From assembly GCA_949152475.1 (NCBI GenBank), contig OX424559.1, positions 33,679,619-33,743,618 of the forward strand: a stretch of 64,000 nt of DNA. The letters run 5' to 3'. The notes under the pieces were generated by a model, which saw only the letters and a list, made by a program, of their open reading frames with translations, was not told the DNA's origin and did no database searches. Shown here piece by piece: positions 49,003 through 61,168 of this stretch (position 1 is its first letter; every line of letters starts with the position of its first letter). A program made the position numbers and the translations under genes. Source of the stretch: Terebella lapidaria (Eukaryota; Annelida; Polychaeta; Terebellida; Terebellidae).

Positions 49003-52000
49003 AGGCACAGTGAATGACAAGGTACATTTTGCTTCATTATGTAACGTTGGCATCTTTTGAAAATTATTGTAAATCATTAGGGGTGCTTGTTCTGAAGTAC
49101 GTGCACGGAAACAGGTAGCTAGTTATTGGTTATTGTAGTTATTTATTAATGATAGGATATTGCCATCAAGGAAATGATAAATATATACAATAGTCATTAA
49201 CATGCTGATAAATGCTGTTAACTGTACCGGTTGTCTTTTTTCTTCGTTTTCGGACTCTCCTTTTCCTCTTTGCCTGGCTCATTCGTACATTGTTGTTCTG
49301 AAAACAAGCCAAATGAAAGCTTTCAAAGACATTTTATCACATATATGAGAATAGTCAATGAGCATGACACTGCTGTATGTGACTGTATCTCACCTTAAAA
49401 GTATCCGATATTTAACGATACAACAAATGTCCAAATTTTATCCACATGACCTGCAAACCTAGCGAGTCAGTTCTCAAATAGCACTTTTTTCCCTCTTCAA
49501 GTTTATTTATGGTGCTGATTCGAATAAATTCATCCTTCGATGTGTGATTCATTAGCTAAGCGTATTAGCCGTTACAGAAGTTTTCTATTGAAATACTCAA
49601 CATAATAATACTGGGATACATATACAATAATGTCTATTGTACAATATCTCATGCACCATACAAACACTTTTACATACCGATCATATCATATAGTGTATTA
49701 TTTCATTTTAATGTCATTGCAACATTTGCATGTGTATGAATGTATTATCTTGGGTATTTCAAACCGAAATATATCAAATGAAAATCCGTTTTATACAAAT
49801 GATATCACAATATATTCTGACTTAATGAGCCTAGTTTTGTTTACACCATGAATGAAATAAAAACTGATAATGTAATTTCCAGAATAATTATGGTATTCAA
49901 AGTTGGAACAATGATAAGACTACAAGAGCAAGTGTCTAAGCATATAATACAGAGAACGGCAACATTACCATACATACATTACCATGTACATATCACAATT
50001 ATAATTTTCTAGCAATACACACTTGTGATCTGGGATATATGAGTCACTTCACAATGTTGAACAGTAGGCTACATCTCGTTTCATATCACAAACTGGACAT
50101 TATTATACTTAAACAATGATATTTTGCAGAAACATTTCGTATTCCATAGTCCGGTGTAATACATAAATTTTATTAAATTAGATTATAATATAGGATATTT
50201 TTCATGTAATCTCTACTTCAACTCTGATAAAAACCTGAATGAATGATATGATATGGTATATACACCAATAATACATTATCAGAATGAATTCTATGTGATA
50301 AGTGCTTGTACATAATCAATGCCTGTGCAATCATATTTTCCATTGTGAATGTAAATATGAACCTATCACCACTAACACAACCAGATTTTGATGATGAAAA
50401 AAATATACCTAAAATACAACGATTTTCGAATAAAGATACAATCCGATCAAATATTTACAGCCATAACCACACTGGCATCTCTAGGCGATCCACCTCTAAG
50501 CAGGGAATTATAATCTTCAATATTGAGAACAGTGATTCGTAGAAATTATTTACGATCTTGCGAAAGAAATATTACAAACACTTTTATACGATTACACAAG
50601 AAAATCATCGGTGGGTTTGTGCGGTACAGAAGCTTGACAAAGAGTAATACATCAACTTAAAAAAAGTATAGTTTAAAATTCATCAACTTCGAGTTCATGG
50701 ATAAATATCAACCAATACTTTCCAAATTCAGATTCTCATATTTTTACAATACAAGAAAGATTTTTGTGGAGACGAAAAACAATAAAGCCAAACCAAAAAT
50801 CAGGGATATGTTAATTTATCATTCCTCCATCAATGAATCGTTTTTCGATTCTAGTTGAACAACGTGTCCGCTGTTGATCACATCTGGGACGTTTCTTGAG
50901 AATAGACTTTTCCTTTGTTGGCGGTTCCTGTTGTTGAAATACATGTATTAATGAACAGTTACTAACTTCTGTGTTGATAGTCTTTCGTAGCACGAATTAT
51001 ATGCTATGCTTTATAGTTTGTGAGTTATATCAGCAAGTTTTACACATTTGTGTATCATCATAATAATTTATAGTATAGTTCACTTAAATATATACTGGTC
51101 AATGTGTAAGTAGATTACAAATATATGTGTTTGATCAGCGGGACTTTAGATATACAAAAATAGCGGGGATCTTCAACCTTATTAGATACATCGGTGAGAA
51201 ACAGCTGTGTTTTTTTGTTATAAACAACAAAATTAGGTCACAAAATATCAATTACAAGACATTCCAAACATATGCAACATGCTGGGATAATTATAAATGT
51301 TAGTACAATACGATAGCATCGATCATGCATAGAAAAAAAATCAAAAGTTTTATCTGTTTACAAAGCATGCTGACTTAAATACCAAAAACTTCACAATTGT
51401 GCTGGAATGAACATTTACAAGTGAGCAACCAACACCATGCTTTCATAATGCCATAATTTGACACAATGTCATTAGCCCATTAGCAGAGTAGGCCCCAAGC
51501 AAGGCATTGTTCTTTTTTCTTTTAAAACCAATATTTTTTCGCCAAGTAGGATGTACATTGGTTTGGGAATTGATCAGTGCAGAAGCTTATGTAGTATCTG
51601 GGATAGGCACTAGTGCAAGTATATCCATTATCACACACATTACATGTTTCCAATAGTGTGAATAATTTAATTCTTCACGATAAATTGAATCAACTTTCAT
51701 TTATTTCCACATTGAGATGTTTGAAATCCCTATGAAAACCATATAAGTCAAAATAAAGTAGTCATGGTTAGTTTCAGAAAATTTCAGAAAGTAATCATTG
51801 CTAATTACATATAGCCTAGATGCAGCAAAGCCAAAATCATGTGTAGAATAACGCGCAAAAATCAAACAAATATCTACCCACGTATTTTACTTGTATGTGT
51901 TCTTTGCTGTGTGGAAGAAACAAAGAGAAATAATAAATGTATTTTGATATCTAAAATTAGATAATGTGATATTTGAAAAAAAAAATGACGCCAGATATAC

Positions 52001-55000
52001 TGGGTAATGTTCATAAATCAGTTATGTCGCGTGCATGATAATGGATATACGTGAACTTGAAATATTTCCACAATAAATTTTAGTAAATAAACACAATCAT
52101 ATGCGCCACCTTAACACCTACGTGCATATCGTAACAGCAACCGATTATACATTGTCATTTGGTCTGACTGGAACATAAACACACCACAAAGCCTTATTAA
52201 GTTTTACCTATTTCATCCACGTCATAGTCGGGTTTCGGTTCCTTCGTGCCTATCAATCTAGCATGTGTTCATACAACCAAATAGACCAAAAGCGTACAAT
52301 GGACGATTTTTGTGATGAATTTCATAGACAATGTATGTGAATTATGTGCTTTTAGTTAGATATTCTTCTAGTACATACATGAACACAGTGATTGTGCAGT
52401 TAGGCACTATAAATAGTATTCTCATTCATTGCTGAAAAATTACATTGAACGTAGAAAGTAATGCCTATATCGGCAGCAGTTTGTTTCAAGATAACAATTT
52501 ATATCCTTCGTGAAATGTCGCTCTACAGTCCACAAAAAAATTGGCCTATCAACTATAAAGAGAATCATGTATTTAGAAATTCTAAATCTTACCAAATAAT
52601 ACAATTTTGTGCAACAGAATATCAAACTATTTCATCCGGATCACGGCAGAAAATTGGAGAAAAACGTTCTAGGATGAAATGCAACCTAGTGAAATTCATT
52701 CAATAACCAATACTTCTAAGCTATCGATGTTCAGCTTACCTTTCTTCAGTTTGAGATGCATCACAACACCGAAGATGATGATGATGGCCACACAACCAAC
52801 AGCGAAACCGATGTTGATGCCGAGCACCAGCGGGTCGTCACCGGCATCTGTAAAACGATTACCGGGTACCAGTCGCGTTCATTCATTATTTTGAGAGCGC
52901 CATTGTATTATTTTCCCTCATTATCACCTAAATATCATATTCTCTAATCAAATGTGTAAATTAGTTTCTGAAAGATTTTGTTTTAAAAAGTATCTCGCTG
53001 TAGTTAAATACACCAGATTCCAAATAGTTGATATGTTAATTCTCCCAAATGATGAAATCATTTGACACTCGGGAAATCATCATCTTCTGATTCCCATCGC
53101 CATTCAGCTTATTATATTCTGGTAAACTGCGCATATTCTTTGAATCGATATATTCTAACAAGTTACAGACACACACCCCTGTTTTCAAGGTTGTAGTAGG
53201 CCCCCAGAGTAGCCCCGGCAATGATGAAGATCGTACAAACTCCACCGATGACCAGTATCAACCACATGTCTCTCTTTTTATGTTCATCGCAGGCGCTGCA
53301 TTTCCCTGTAAAGCATTGGAAAAAACTGTTATTATCACAGTATTACCATACATGCCTGTACTCAGATGTTCATAACATAACAGGTATGAGAGTAGAAATG
53401 GATAAACAGACAAACAGACATAACCTGGATATAATATGACTTAGATGTTCATAGCATAACAGCTATGATATCGTCTTCCAATGGAACATGTATATGTCCA
53501 TGCCACAAATCATTAAAATTCGACAAAGAAGGTCCTCTATAGAGCGCTTTATGCAGACGCAGCGATCCATCCATATTACAATAGCAAATCCATATTACCC
53601 GTAGATAATCCCATCAGATATGCAACTACAAAGCTCGGCGAATAATGAAGGGTGTTCCTCAACCAAATGTGTTTTTTTGTTAACATTTTTTGGACCAAAA
53701 AAGGACAAACATAATTCAATAAAAAAATCCCGGAAACAACATCCAAAAAGGCTTAGACTAATTTGCACTCCGCGCGAGCGCGGTGCGCGGTGCGGCGCGC
53801 GGCGCGGCGCGCACGTATTTTATATTTTAGTCGGTGTTTAGCTTATCATATAGATCTATAGCGACCGAAAAGGACCAAAGGTACGGTAACCTAAAAACTG
53901 CACCCGCCCCTGTCTGAAGATTGTCGATATCATAGGTCACAATTATCGTAGTTCAGTCCAATTACGGGTGATCGTGCTAAAATTATCGTGTTACTCAGAG
54001 AAATGTCATCACTGTTTTAACAGCATTAATTGCAGTGTTACAGCATTGTGGTAAACAATTCTAGTAGTAAACAGTTCTAGAGGTAAACAAGTTTAGCGCT
54101 CTCAAAACCTACAAAAATAGTAGGACACACTGCCCTTCTTTGACAAATAGGGAGGACGAGAAAGGCCTGATGGATAAATATGACATCACGATTAACCAAT
54201 GACAAAAAACAAAGGAATAAAAATAAAAACACTAACATCTACATTCTGAATGAAGTCCATATTGAGCAAATCCATATTGAGTGTTTGTTTGGTAATTTTG
54301 GATTTAGTGCAGACTATATGGCTTGCTTCTAAACTTCGAATATATTGTCCTATAAATTTGTCGTCGGTGTTTAATGCAATAACAGGAACTCCATCAGCGC
54401 GGGCGGATCGAAGCCATTTCTTTACAATGCACGTAGGCTAAATTAAATATTAGGCCTACTTCCCTCCCTTCTGGAACAAACTAGCGCGCCGCGCCATATT
54501 TAGCGCGGCGCGCGGCGCGGCGCGCTGGCGCGGAGTGCAAATTAGTCCAAGCCATCCAAAAATATTGTCGAGTGCCACGTGATCAAATTTTAGACAAAGT
54601 TAACGAGCAAAAATGTTATAAAATTGCCTCTTGGACGGCAGAAACGCTACTTGAAATATGAACCATTGCAATGCAGACGCAATCCTGGAATTAAATTTGA
54701 TTTCTTATTCCCTGAAGTCATTGCCTTAAGTGAACAGCACGTGTTGAGTTCAATTTTCAGGTAATGGTTCATACCTTGGATTATGCAGAATAAGACACCC
54801 AGGGTCACGGCAACGGTGTCCGCAACCTCGAGAATTGGCTGTAAAATCACGTACAGTAAAATCGAGACATTGCCACCTGAAAGTAGAAAAAAAACATTTA
54901 TTTACATCAAGCATCAACTGTTATAATAAACACGTTAACTTGAAATCATGCATGTCGTTATTGTTAATGGATTATCTGGGCAGATATTGTATGTTCATTG

Positions 55001-58000
55001 ACACCACACTTTCATATAAATCTTTTTGGGGTATAAAAACATGCAATATACAAGGAATTTGACACAGATAGACACGTCATTCCGATATGATAACAAACCT
55101 GAAATGAATGTGATGTTATACGACGTGAAATCCTCGGCAATACAATCCTCATAGAAAACTCTACAAAAATAAACTCTGCCATCAAGTTCTTCTCCAACTG
55201 CTGTCAAACTGAGTACAGCCTGACCCCTCGTGGCGTTGTCGACGTAGACAACGTTCTCGTCAGGGGCAGGAGTGGTCATGTTACCGGAGGCGGTGTGTCT
55301 ATAATACCACCATTGTACAGAGGCTTCTGGATCTCCGGATACGGTACAGTTGACCGTGACGTCATCACCCTTGGAGACGGGCTCCCAGCTGATTGGTTCT
55401 AGGTCTGTGATTGGATATGATTTTTTCCATGCAAATGTTCGATTATCGTATAATCATGCAATTACTGTCATACTAGTTTACGAAATTATCATTTTGGTAC
55501 ACTGTGTGTTCACGTCAATGATATGTAATAGGGAAACCATTGATAATTAATTTCCAGATGAATCATCATTCATAATCGTTATAGATTTTAGAATCATTTA
55601 TAACATAATCAATTAGTTGATGATTTGGATTTATTATCCCTTCATGGAATCATTCAAAATATAATCATTAATTTAGTGATTGTGATTTATTATCACTTCA
55701 TAAAGCCATTATTGACATACTTAAGAAGGTAAATATAATCAATTCTCTTTGATACATTAGCTTACACAGAAAGCAATAGCTATTTAATGATACGATTCTA
55801 AAGCTGGAGGAACTTTACTTTGTGGGTTTGTTAGTATTTTGAAAGCACTAAACACATTTAGGGAGCAATGCCTGCAGGTGAAAAATACAACACAATATGT
55901 ACAGTACTATGTGTTTGAAAAAACGCTACAGTTTGAAAGTGAAAGTTAGGATCCTGAAAATGAAAACTAGAAAAATAAAAATGAAGACGATATATTAGTT
56001 TTCAGAGGAATTGCAAGTGAGTTGGCAAGTTCTGCAAGAAAAAAAATATTCACATGAGATCCACGTTGAAAATAACATACTACAAATGAAGGATGATGAA
56101 GACTGATGAATTTCACGTCGAATCTACAGACGGCGTATATTTATCTGTCAGGTACGGCCAGCATCAGATTTAGAGGGAAATGTGAAACAGAAATAGCAAA
56201 CAAAACTGAATGGACAGAACGACGTATTAGTTATCGCCTAATAGCCGTTACCCTACATGGTGAGGGTAGAGTAATGCCATGTGTAGAAGGAGAAAGACTT
56301 GGACATCAATGCACATCTATAGCGAGTGGATGGTGAAGAGTTCTACAGCGTCTGCTAGATAGTCACACTGTCGTACCCCATTCCTCCGGCGGACAATCGA
56401 CAACGACCCTGTACTGTCTGTACTCTGTACACCCCTTCTCAGCCACACAGTAGTAGTACAAAGTGCCTGTACTCAGCGTCACGGGACTGAACGTGTACGA
56501 CACTTCTCTCATTGTGGAGCTGGACTCGTTCAATTTTGTAAACGTGATTGGGTCGTAGGATGGTTTTTCGCTGTTGTAGAGTTTCAGTGGTACTGACGTG
56601 TTGGCTTCACAAGTGAGAGTGAAGTTCCTGCCAAGTTTCGGGTAAAGGTAAACAATCCTTGGTGTGGGTGGCTTCAGCAGTGAGCAACCTGTTATAGTAG
56701 TCATGTTCGGATCCACATTGATATATAGTTTGGTATTTTTCTTTGTTTGTTAGTAAAATGTGCTGTAGTTCCACTCAAGTAATATACAAACTTATTGGGA
56801 CATGCAGGAAGAAACTAGAAGTTGTTCCACTCACGCTGGGTACAGTTCGTGCCAGTCCAATTGGGGTCACAGGTACACTTATAAGGCTCAGGGGAACAGG
56901 AACACCTGCCATTTAGACAGGGATCTGGTGCACATTGTGTGCCTGTGTAAAATTCAAGTGGGAAATGTGAGTTACATTTTGCAAATGACCTCGCCTTTGA
57001 CAGGTTGAATACTGATACATGTACAGTATGTAACATCGCCATTCATTCCAACTACACACCAATCACTTAAGTTGAAGAAACTGTAGCTACATCAAACCAT
57101 CACACTAGCATCATATATAACGAAAAAAAAAACTCGGCACGAACTCACATGTTTGGCATAAAGCCCCGGATGTGTATGAAGGACACTGGCAGTAACAATG
57201 TCCAGTGGAGTTGGTGCGACAGGTCCCTCCGTTCAAACATCTTTTGTAGTCGGGACTTGTGCTATCGCAGCAGTCTACGCGGCGAGATATTGTTTTTTTC
57301 CAGAATGATAATTTTAATTATGTTTTGCTTGGCAATATCTTCACCAAGTTACATCATACAGTTTTACAGAATCTCATACTATTTATAAATGTGAGTATTC
57401 TTGGAGTAGAAATAATAATTCATATGAAAAATGAATATTAATGTGAGCATCAACCAGTTACATGAGTTAGGACAAGATTTTGATGATGACAATAAAAAAA
57501 ACCCCGACATATTTGGAATAGAAACAAACATAAAAAACTCCGACATATTTGGAATAGAAACATCTATATACATCTCGTTAGTTTATGTCTGTACATTTGG
57601 AGTTAGTATCAGATAAATAGTGTATTATTCATGATAATCAAATGGACGTGTTTTAAACACTGGCATCACGGCAATATAGTACAATAGTAGCATGGTATCA
57701 TACACATAGTGACTTCATCACAGTTCTCAATCAGTGCATTCCTTTATTATCGAGAAAATATCATGATTACTATTACGTTTAGATGAAATATTACCAGTAT
57801 CATGTATACTGTTAACGGGTTAGTAGAAGCACTTGTGTTTAATTTTTCGCAAAAACTGAAACTCGTGGGGGTAGCTGCAAATTTCACTGTCTATTTTGCC
57901 GAATTCATTGTCATTCTACCAGAAACAAGCATGTACAATATCATGTGAAATATCACTTTACCTGGAGGAGTCTCTCCTATATGGTATGGAAATATAATAT

Positions 58001-58939
58001 GTAACACATAACATAAGCGAATAATAATAATATGACAATGGTTGAACTGAAGAATATATGAATATACATCAGTATGGACAACTGAATTGAGACCAAAACA
58101 GTTTATAGTTTACAACAAACACAACACATACATCTCAACATCATGGAATAAATGCACAGACTAGAGTACCACATGTGAAGATGGTGTATGGTCTAATATG
58201 AGTGGCTTCGTGTGGACCGAAAAGAAAACCTGTCGATATTAGGTGCTGAACGAAAAATACCAGGGCAACAACAACAAATGGAACACCAGTTGCTTAAATG
58301 AAATATAACGACTTCATTACGGTATATACGGGTTGGAATTGATATAAATCCAATTATTTTCACACCCATCGTACTCGTGAACTGAATTCATTACCAAGAA
58401 GGAAACGTAAATTTATATTTATTGCTGAAATTATGGTATAAGTTGATAGCGGATGTGTCCTATATTTCTGTTGTGGTTCGAATAGTCTATGAATGTTTAC
58501 ATGTTAGTAAAAAAGAAGAATTAGAACAATAACATTATCAACAATATGAGATGAAGTTATGTCCAGTCAATCCCAACATAGTTCTTGAACTACAAAAACT
58601 GAAATCATGAACAGGAAAGAGACAGCACAGAAAACCACCTAAAAGAAGCAACTGAGCACATGCTGCACCACGTGTTCCCGTTCCGCCATGGAACCAGGAG
58701 GTGAGGTGACTTACTGAGCTGACACCGTTCTCCATGGTACTGACTGGTGCAATTGCACCTGAAGCCACACCCCTCACGGTGGCACGTGCCACGCCCAGAG
58801 CATCTCTGGGTGAGGCAAAGGTCAGGACACGGGGTGGTTGGGGCTGGTGTTGTAGTTGTGGTAGTTTTTCTAGTGGTTGTTGAGGCTGTGGTAGTTGTAG
58901 TTCTTGTAGTTGCTGTGGTGGTTGTTGTGGTTGGGGGCT
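48155..58939 (-). CDS. Gene C: EGF-EGF-EGF-Ig-Ig receptor with three TM exons
   Basis: Ten splice-consistent exons: 58939-58715 (Thr-rich stalk plus EGF), 57274-57149 (EGF), 56942-56835 (EGF), 56688-56377 (Ig), 55404-55099 (Ig), 54876-54775 (TM1), 53305-53177 (TM2), 52847-52740 (TM3), 49297-49228 (tail) and 48326-48155 (tail and stop). Every junction up to TM3 is phase 1, tail 1 is phase 1-2 and tail 2 starts in phase 2, so all frames agree. If all three TM exons are used the loop between TM1 and TM2 is basic (DEHKKRD) and that between TM2 and TM3 acidic (ENRDAGDDP), which fits N-out, C-in topology. The tail is Lys/Glu-rich and includes EPEDYDRS. No signal peptide exon was found, so the 5' end is open. 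I do not know a described family with this layout. Confidence 0.7.
48926..48998. repeat. (TG)n microsatellite
   Basis: About 72 bases of nearly pure TG within the gene C intron between tail exons. Confidence 0.95.
49228..49297 (-). CDS. Gene C exon: tail 1
   Basis: A 70 bp exon (phase 1 to 2) between TTCAG and GTACAG encoding QQCTNEPGKEEKESPKTKKK and DN. Its phases join TM3 and tail 2 exactly. Confidence 0.55.
49300..52738. other. Long gene C intron
   Basis: AT-rich sequence between TM3 and tail 1. Apart from the exon-like remnant at 50812-50950 and a dispersed-repeat core near 50375-50450 I see no feature. Confidence 0.4.
50812..50950 (-). pseudogene. Possible decayed copy of the gene C tail exon
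   Basis: After AACAACAG a frame reads EPPTKEKSILKKRPRC and continues to a stop at 50812. The composition and the QQ...EPxxKE phrase resemble tail exon 49297-49228 (QQCTNEPGKEEKES), but the phase does not fit the gene C junctions. It is therefore read as a duplicate that is not spliced in. Confidence 0.25.
52740..52847 (-). CDS. Gene C exon: TM3
   Basis: A 108 bp phase 1-1 exon: DAGDDPLVLGINIGFAVG, then a run of Ile/Val and a basic stop-transfer HLKLKK. The donor is GTAAGC. Taken alone it would make a normal single-pass receptor. Confidence 0.7.
53177..53305 (-). CDS. Gene C exon: TM2
   Basis: A 129 bp phase 1-1 exon: KCSACDEHKKRD, then a hydrophobic span from MWLILVIGGVCTIFIAG to YYNLENR. 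The CSAC pair and basic cluster precede the span. Confidence 0.65.
53750..54553. mobile_element. CGCG-rich TIR element with 9 bp target duplication
   Basis: GGCTTRGACTAATTTGCAC inverted at both ends, followed inward by GC-only words such as GCGCGGCGCGCGGCGCGG in a region that is otherwise AT-rich. ATCCAAAAA flanks both sides (53741-53749, 54554-54562). A 9 bp duplication suits Mutator-like elements. No transposase. It lies in the gene C intron between TM1 and TM2, and includes a T-family 3' end at 53845-53898. Confidence 0.75.
53845..53898 (+). mobile_element. T-family 3' end fragment
   Basis: TAGCTTATCATATAG...GGACCAAAGGTACGGTAACCTAAAAA matches the terminal hairpin region of the T family, here inside the CGCG-rich element. 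Confidence 0.4.
54775..54876 (-). CDS. Gene C exon: TM1
   Basis: A 102 bp phase 1-1 exon, almost wholly hydrophobic: SILLYVILQPI then LEVADTVAV and TLGVLFCII. It contains a Glu and an Asp in the membrane span, which is unusual and recalls receptor spans that pair with basic partners. Confidence 0.55.
55099..55404 (-). CDS. Gene C exon: Ig domain 2
   Basis: A 306 bp phase 1-1 exon with DDVTVNCTVSG, SVQWWYYR and GRVYFCRVFYEDC, a canonical Ig C/W/C pattern. The donor is GTTTGT. Confidence 0.8.
55405..56376. other. Gene C intron between the two Ig exons
   Basis: No further exon with matching phase; an open 76-codon plus-strand frame at 56106-56336 is not supported by anything else. Confidence 0.4.
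56377..56688 (-). CDS. Gene C exon: Ig domain 1
   Basis: A 312 bp phase 1-1 exon with FTLTCEAN on strand B and TLYYYCVAEKGC on strand F. The strand C tryptophan is not obvious. Extra cysteines near both ends (GCSLL, VVDCPP) may form a further bridge. Confidence 0.75.
56835..56942 (-). CDS. Gene C exon: EGF 3
   Basis: A 108 bp phase 1-1 exon encoding QCAPDPCLNGRCSC then CTCDPNWTGTNC. It has seven cysteines, one more than the canonical six. Confidence 0.75.
57149..57274 (-). CDS. Gene C exon: EGF 2
   Basis: A 126 bp phase 1-1 exon encoding CCDSTSPDYKRCLNGGTC followed by CYCQCPSYTSGALCQ. The CLNGGTC phrase is typical of EGF modules. The donor is GTGAGT. Confidence 0.75.
57431..57565. repeat. 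Copy of a dispersed repeat core
   Basis: GATTTTGATGATGACAATAA is followed by two tandem copies of CCGACATATTTGGAATAGAA. Cores of the same kind occur near 20390, 20745, 50385 and 63920. Confidence 0.5.
57566..58714. other. Gene C intron
   Basis: No feature recognised besides the adjoining repeat core. Confidence 0.4.
58715..58939 (-). CDS. Gene C exon: Thr-rich stalk and EGF 1
   Basis: A 225 bp phase 1-1 exon. The first half is a mucin-like run of Thr with Pro, Ala and Arg; the second half is an EGF module (PCPDLCLTQRCSGRGTC, then CNCTSQYHGERCQL). The donor is GTAAGT. Confidence 0.75.
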
Positions 58940-59624
58940 CTGTTTTGTGTTTAGAGTTGCCCGATAGAATATGTTTTGAATGGAATGGTCGGTCGTTTGC
59001 AATAGAATATTAAATGATACGTCAGCCATACAAAGAAATAACGATCGTATGTTATGGTTGGCCATGCAGTGGAATATTTTGTGGAGAATCCGATATCCAC
59101 GAGATGGTTCATGCAGCATTTTGAAGGGGAAGAATACAAGGAGAAATGGGTAGTGTTAGTGAATAAATACACTGAACAATATGTTAGGTATACTGATCCT
59201 GAATCCACCAACATTGAATGTACTCATTCAGTAAACTTCAGAACCTTTCCCATGCACCAAACTGAAAACTACATTGGATATTACTTTTTTATTATGAAGC
59301 AGGACGGGATTAAACAAACACCATGCATGCAATACACATAGTCACATCTTAAAACACCTTTGAAGAAACAAAAAGACATCTACATACCTGTAGCAGTGGA
59401 AACATGCACCGATATTCAATAGGTTATAAATTGCGCGTGACCAGCCAATTACACAAATAAAATTGTACATCTTGTTTGCTCACTGACATATTTTGTTTTG
59501 CAGGAATCGAAAGATCCGAGCAAAATTATTCGGTAGAATAGCAAAATCCACGCGAATTCAGATCATACCTAAGAATATATACATTCGGTAATTTATTAAA
59601 CCAATACATTCAAAAAAATTCTTG

Positions 59625-61020
59625 GTTAGTCACAATACAATATATCCAGCTATACTGCAACAATGTTAAAACCTACATTGGCATAAAACGAACAAGGAAA
59701 CACACCAATAATGGTAAAGTAATCTCACTCAGAATGAAACGTTTACAAATGCTTAGTATTGTTAAAACATTGTCAAGCATACTTGCTTATACATATATGG
59801 TCATGCATAATAGTGTCAATAGGACACGCGTAAAGAACTACAAGATATCATATATTATGACACTAAAATGTTATGTAAATGTTGAGACAACATGCTTGGA
59901 ATGTAAGGAATATAATATTCTTACAAAAAACCCAAAACTATATCCCAAAACTAAATGATTTTTCTAACTCGTTTACACCGGCTTTTGGCAATATCTTTGA
60001 GATGCTAAATGTTATCGTTCTATAACTTGGCGTACTTCACCTGGGAGTCAAACAGCAATTTTCTACCAAATTTCAGACTTATGTCGCTAAAATTGTAGAA
60101 GTTGTCAATCTATCTCCATGTTAATTTCAGCCCAAAACGGGATTTCGAGAATCTGGAGATATTCGAGGAATCGATCCTGTGTATTCCTCACAGACATGTT
60201 GATTTCGAAATATTGCTCCACCACAAATTCGATCAGATGCACAAAATTGTGTGCGGACCCAGAAATTAAATGACAGGGCTAAATTTAACATTGGGATAGA
60301 TAGCCAATTTTTTTAATTTTCGCGATAGAAGTCTCAAAATTGGTACGAAATTGCCGTTTGACTTCCAGGTGAATTATGCCAAGTTATAGAACGATACCGT
60401 TTAGCATAGCAAAAGTAGCAGCAAAAACGATGTAAACGAGTTAGACAAATCAGAAAATAACATCCACTCATACAAGCAAAAAAACAACACACACTCACAA
60501 CGAGTTACTAAATGTACATGCCGTATGAAATTGTAAAAAACCCGATACTCTGAGTATGCAAATGAGTATTTAGTTTATTACTTTTGCGGAATGTTCCTGT
60601 CATTATAAACTTTCCAATTTTGTATTCGATCCACCCAGGTTCGAAAAATAAATACTAAAAAATAATATTTCTAGGTTAGACACAATACATTATATTCAGC
60701 TATAATGCAACAATGCTAAAACCTACATTGGCATACAACAAACAAGGAAACACACTAATAATGGTAAAGTAATCTCATTCAGAATAAGACGTTCACAAAT
60801 GCTTAGTATTGGTAAAACATTGTCAAGCATATTTGCTTAATTCTATATGTACATGCGTACTAGTGTCAATAAAACACGGGTAAAGAACTACAAGACATCC
60901 AATATTATGACACTAAAATGTTATGTAAATGTTGAGACAACATGCTTGGAATGTAAGAAATATAATATTTTTACAAAAACCAAAACTTACATCCACTCAT
61001 ATATGCAAAAAGAAACACAC
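59625..61020. repeat. Pair of ~330 bp direct repeats
   Basis: 59625-59950 and 60672-61010 share AACCTACATTGGCATA, GGAAACACACyAATAATGG, AAACATTGTCAAGCATA and AACATGCTTGGAATGTAA in the same order. Fragments of the repeat 3' end (ACATCCACTCATA) occur after the MITE at 60462 and again at 60989, so the left copy was split by the MITE. Confidence 0.75.
59963..60445. mobile_element. Long-TIR hairpin MITE
   Basis: TCTAACTCGTTTACA at 59963 begins an inverted repeat of about 105 bp whose partner ends at 60445; it includes TATCGTTCTATAACTTGGC and TTCACCTGG on both arms. No coding capacity. The target duplication is unclear. Confidence 0.75.
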
Positions 61021-61168
61021 ACACACACATATAGGTAATTTTCAATTCCCAGATTTCCAGTTCAATTTCCACAGCAATGTAGATGTATGATGAAGAAAGT
61101 ATAGCTCCTCATCACATCTCTTTTTTGTTCCCGGCATGAGGTTTTCAAGTCAATTTCTGGACACATAT

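Noticed and set aside
48886-49077. His/Thr-repeat frame
   Set aside because: Translation of the TG microsatellite.
58538-59119. 193-codon Gln/Pro-rich minus-strand frame
   Set aside because: It is the wrong frame over the Thr-rich stalk and EGF exon of gene C, which has splice sites and cysteines in place in the other frame.
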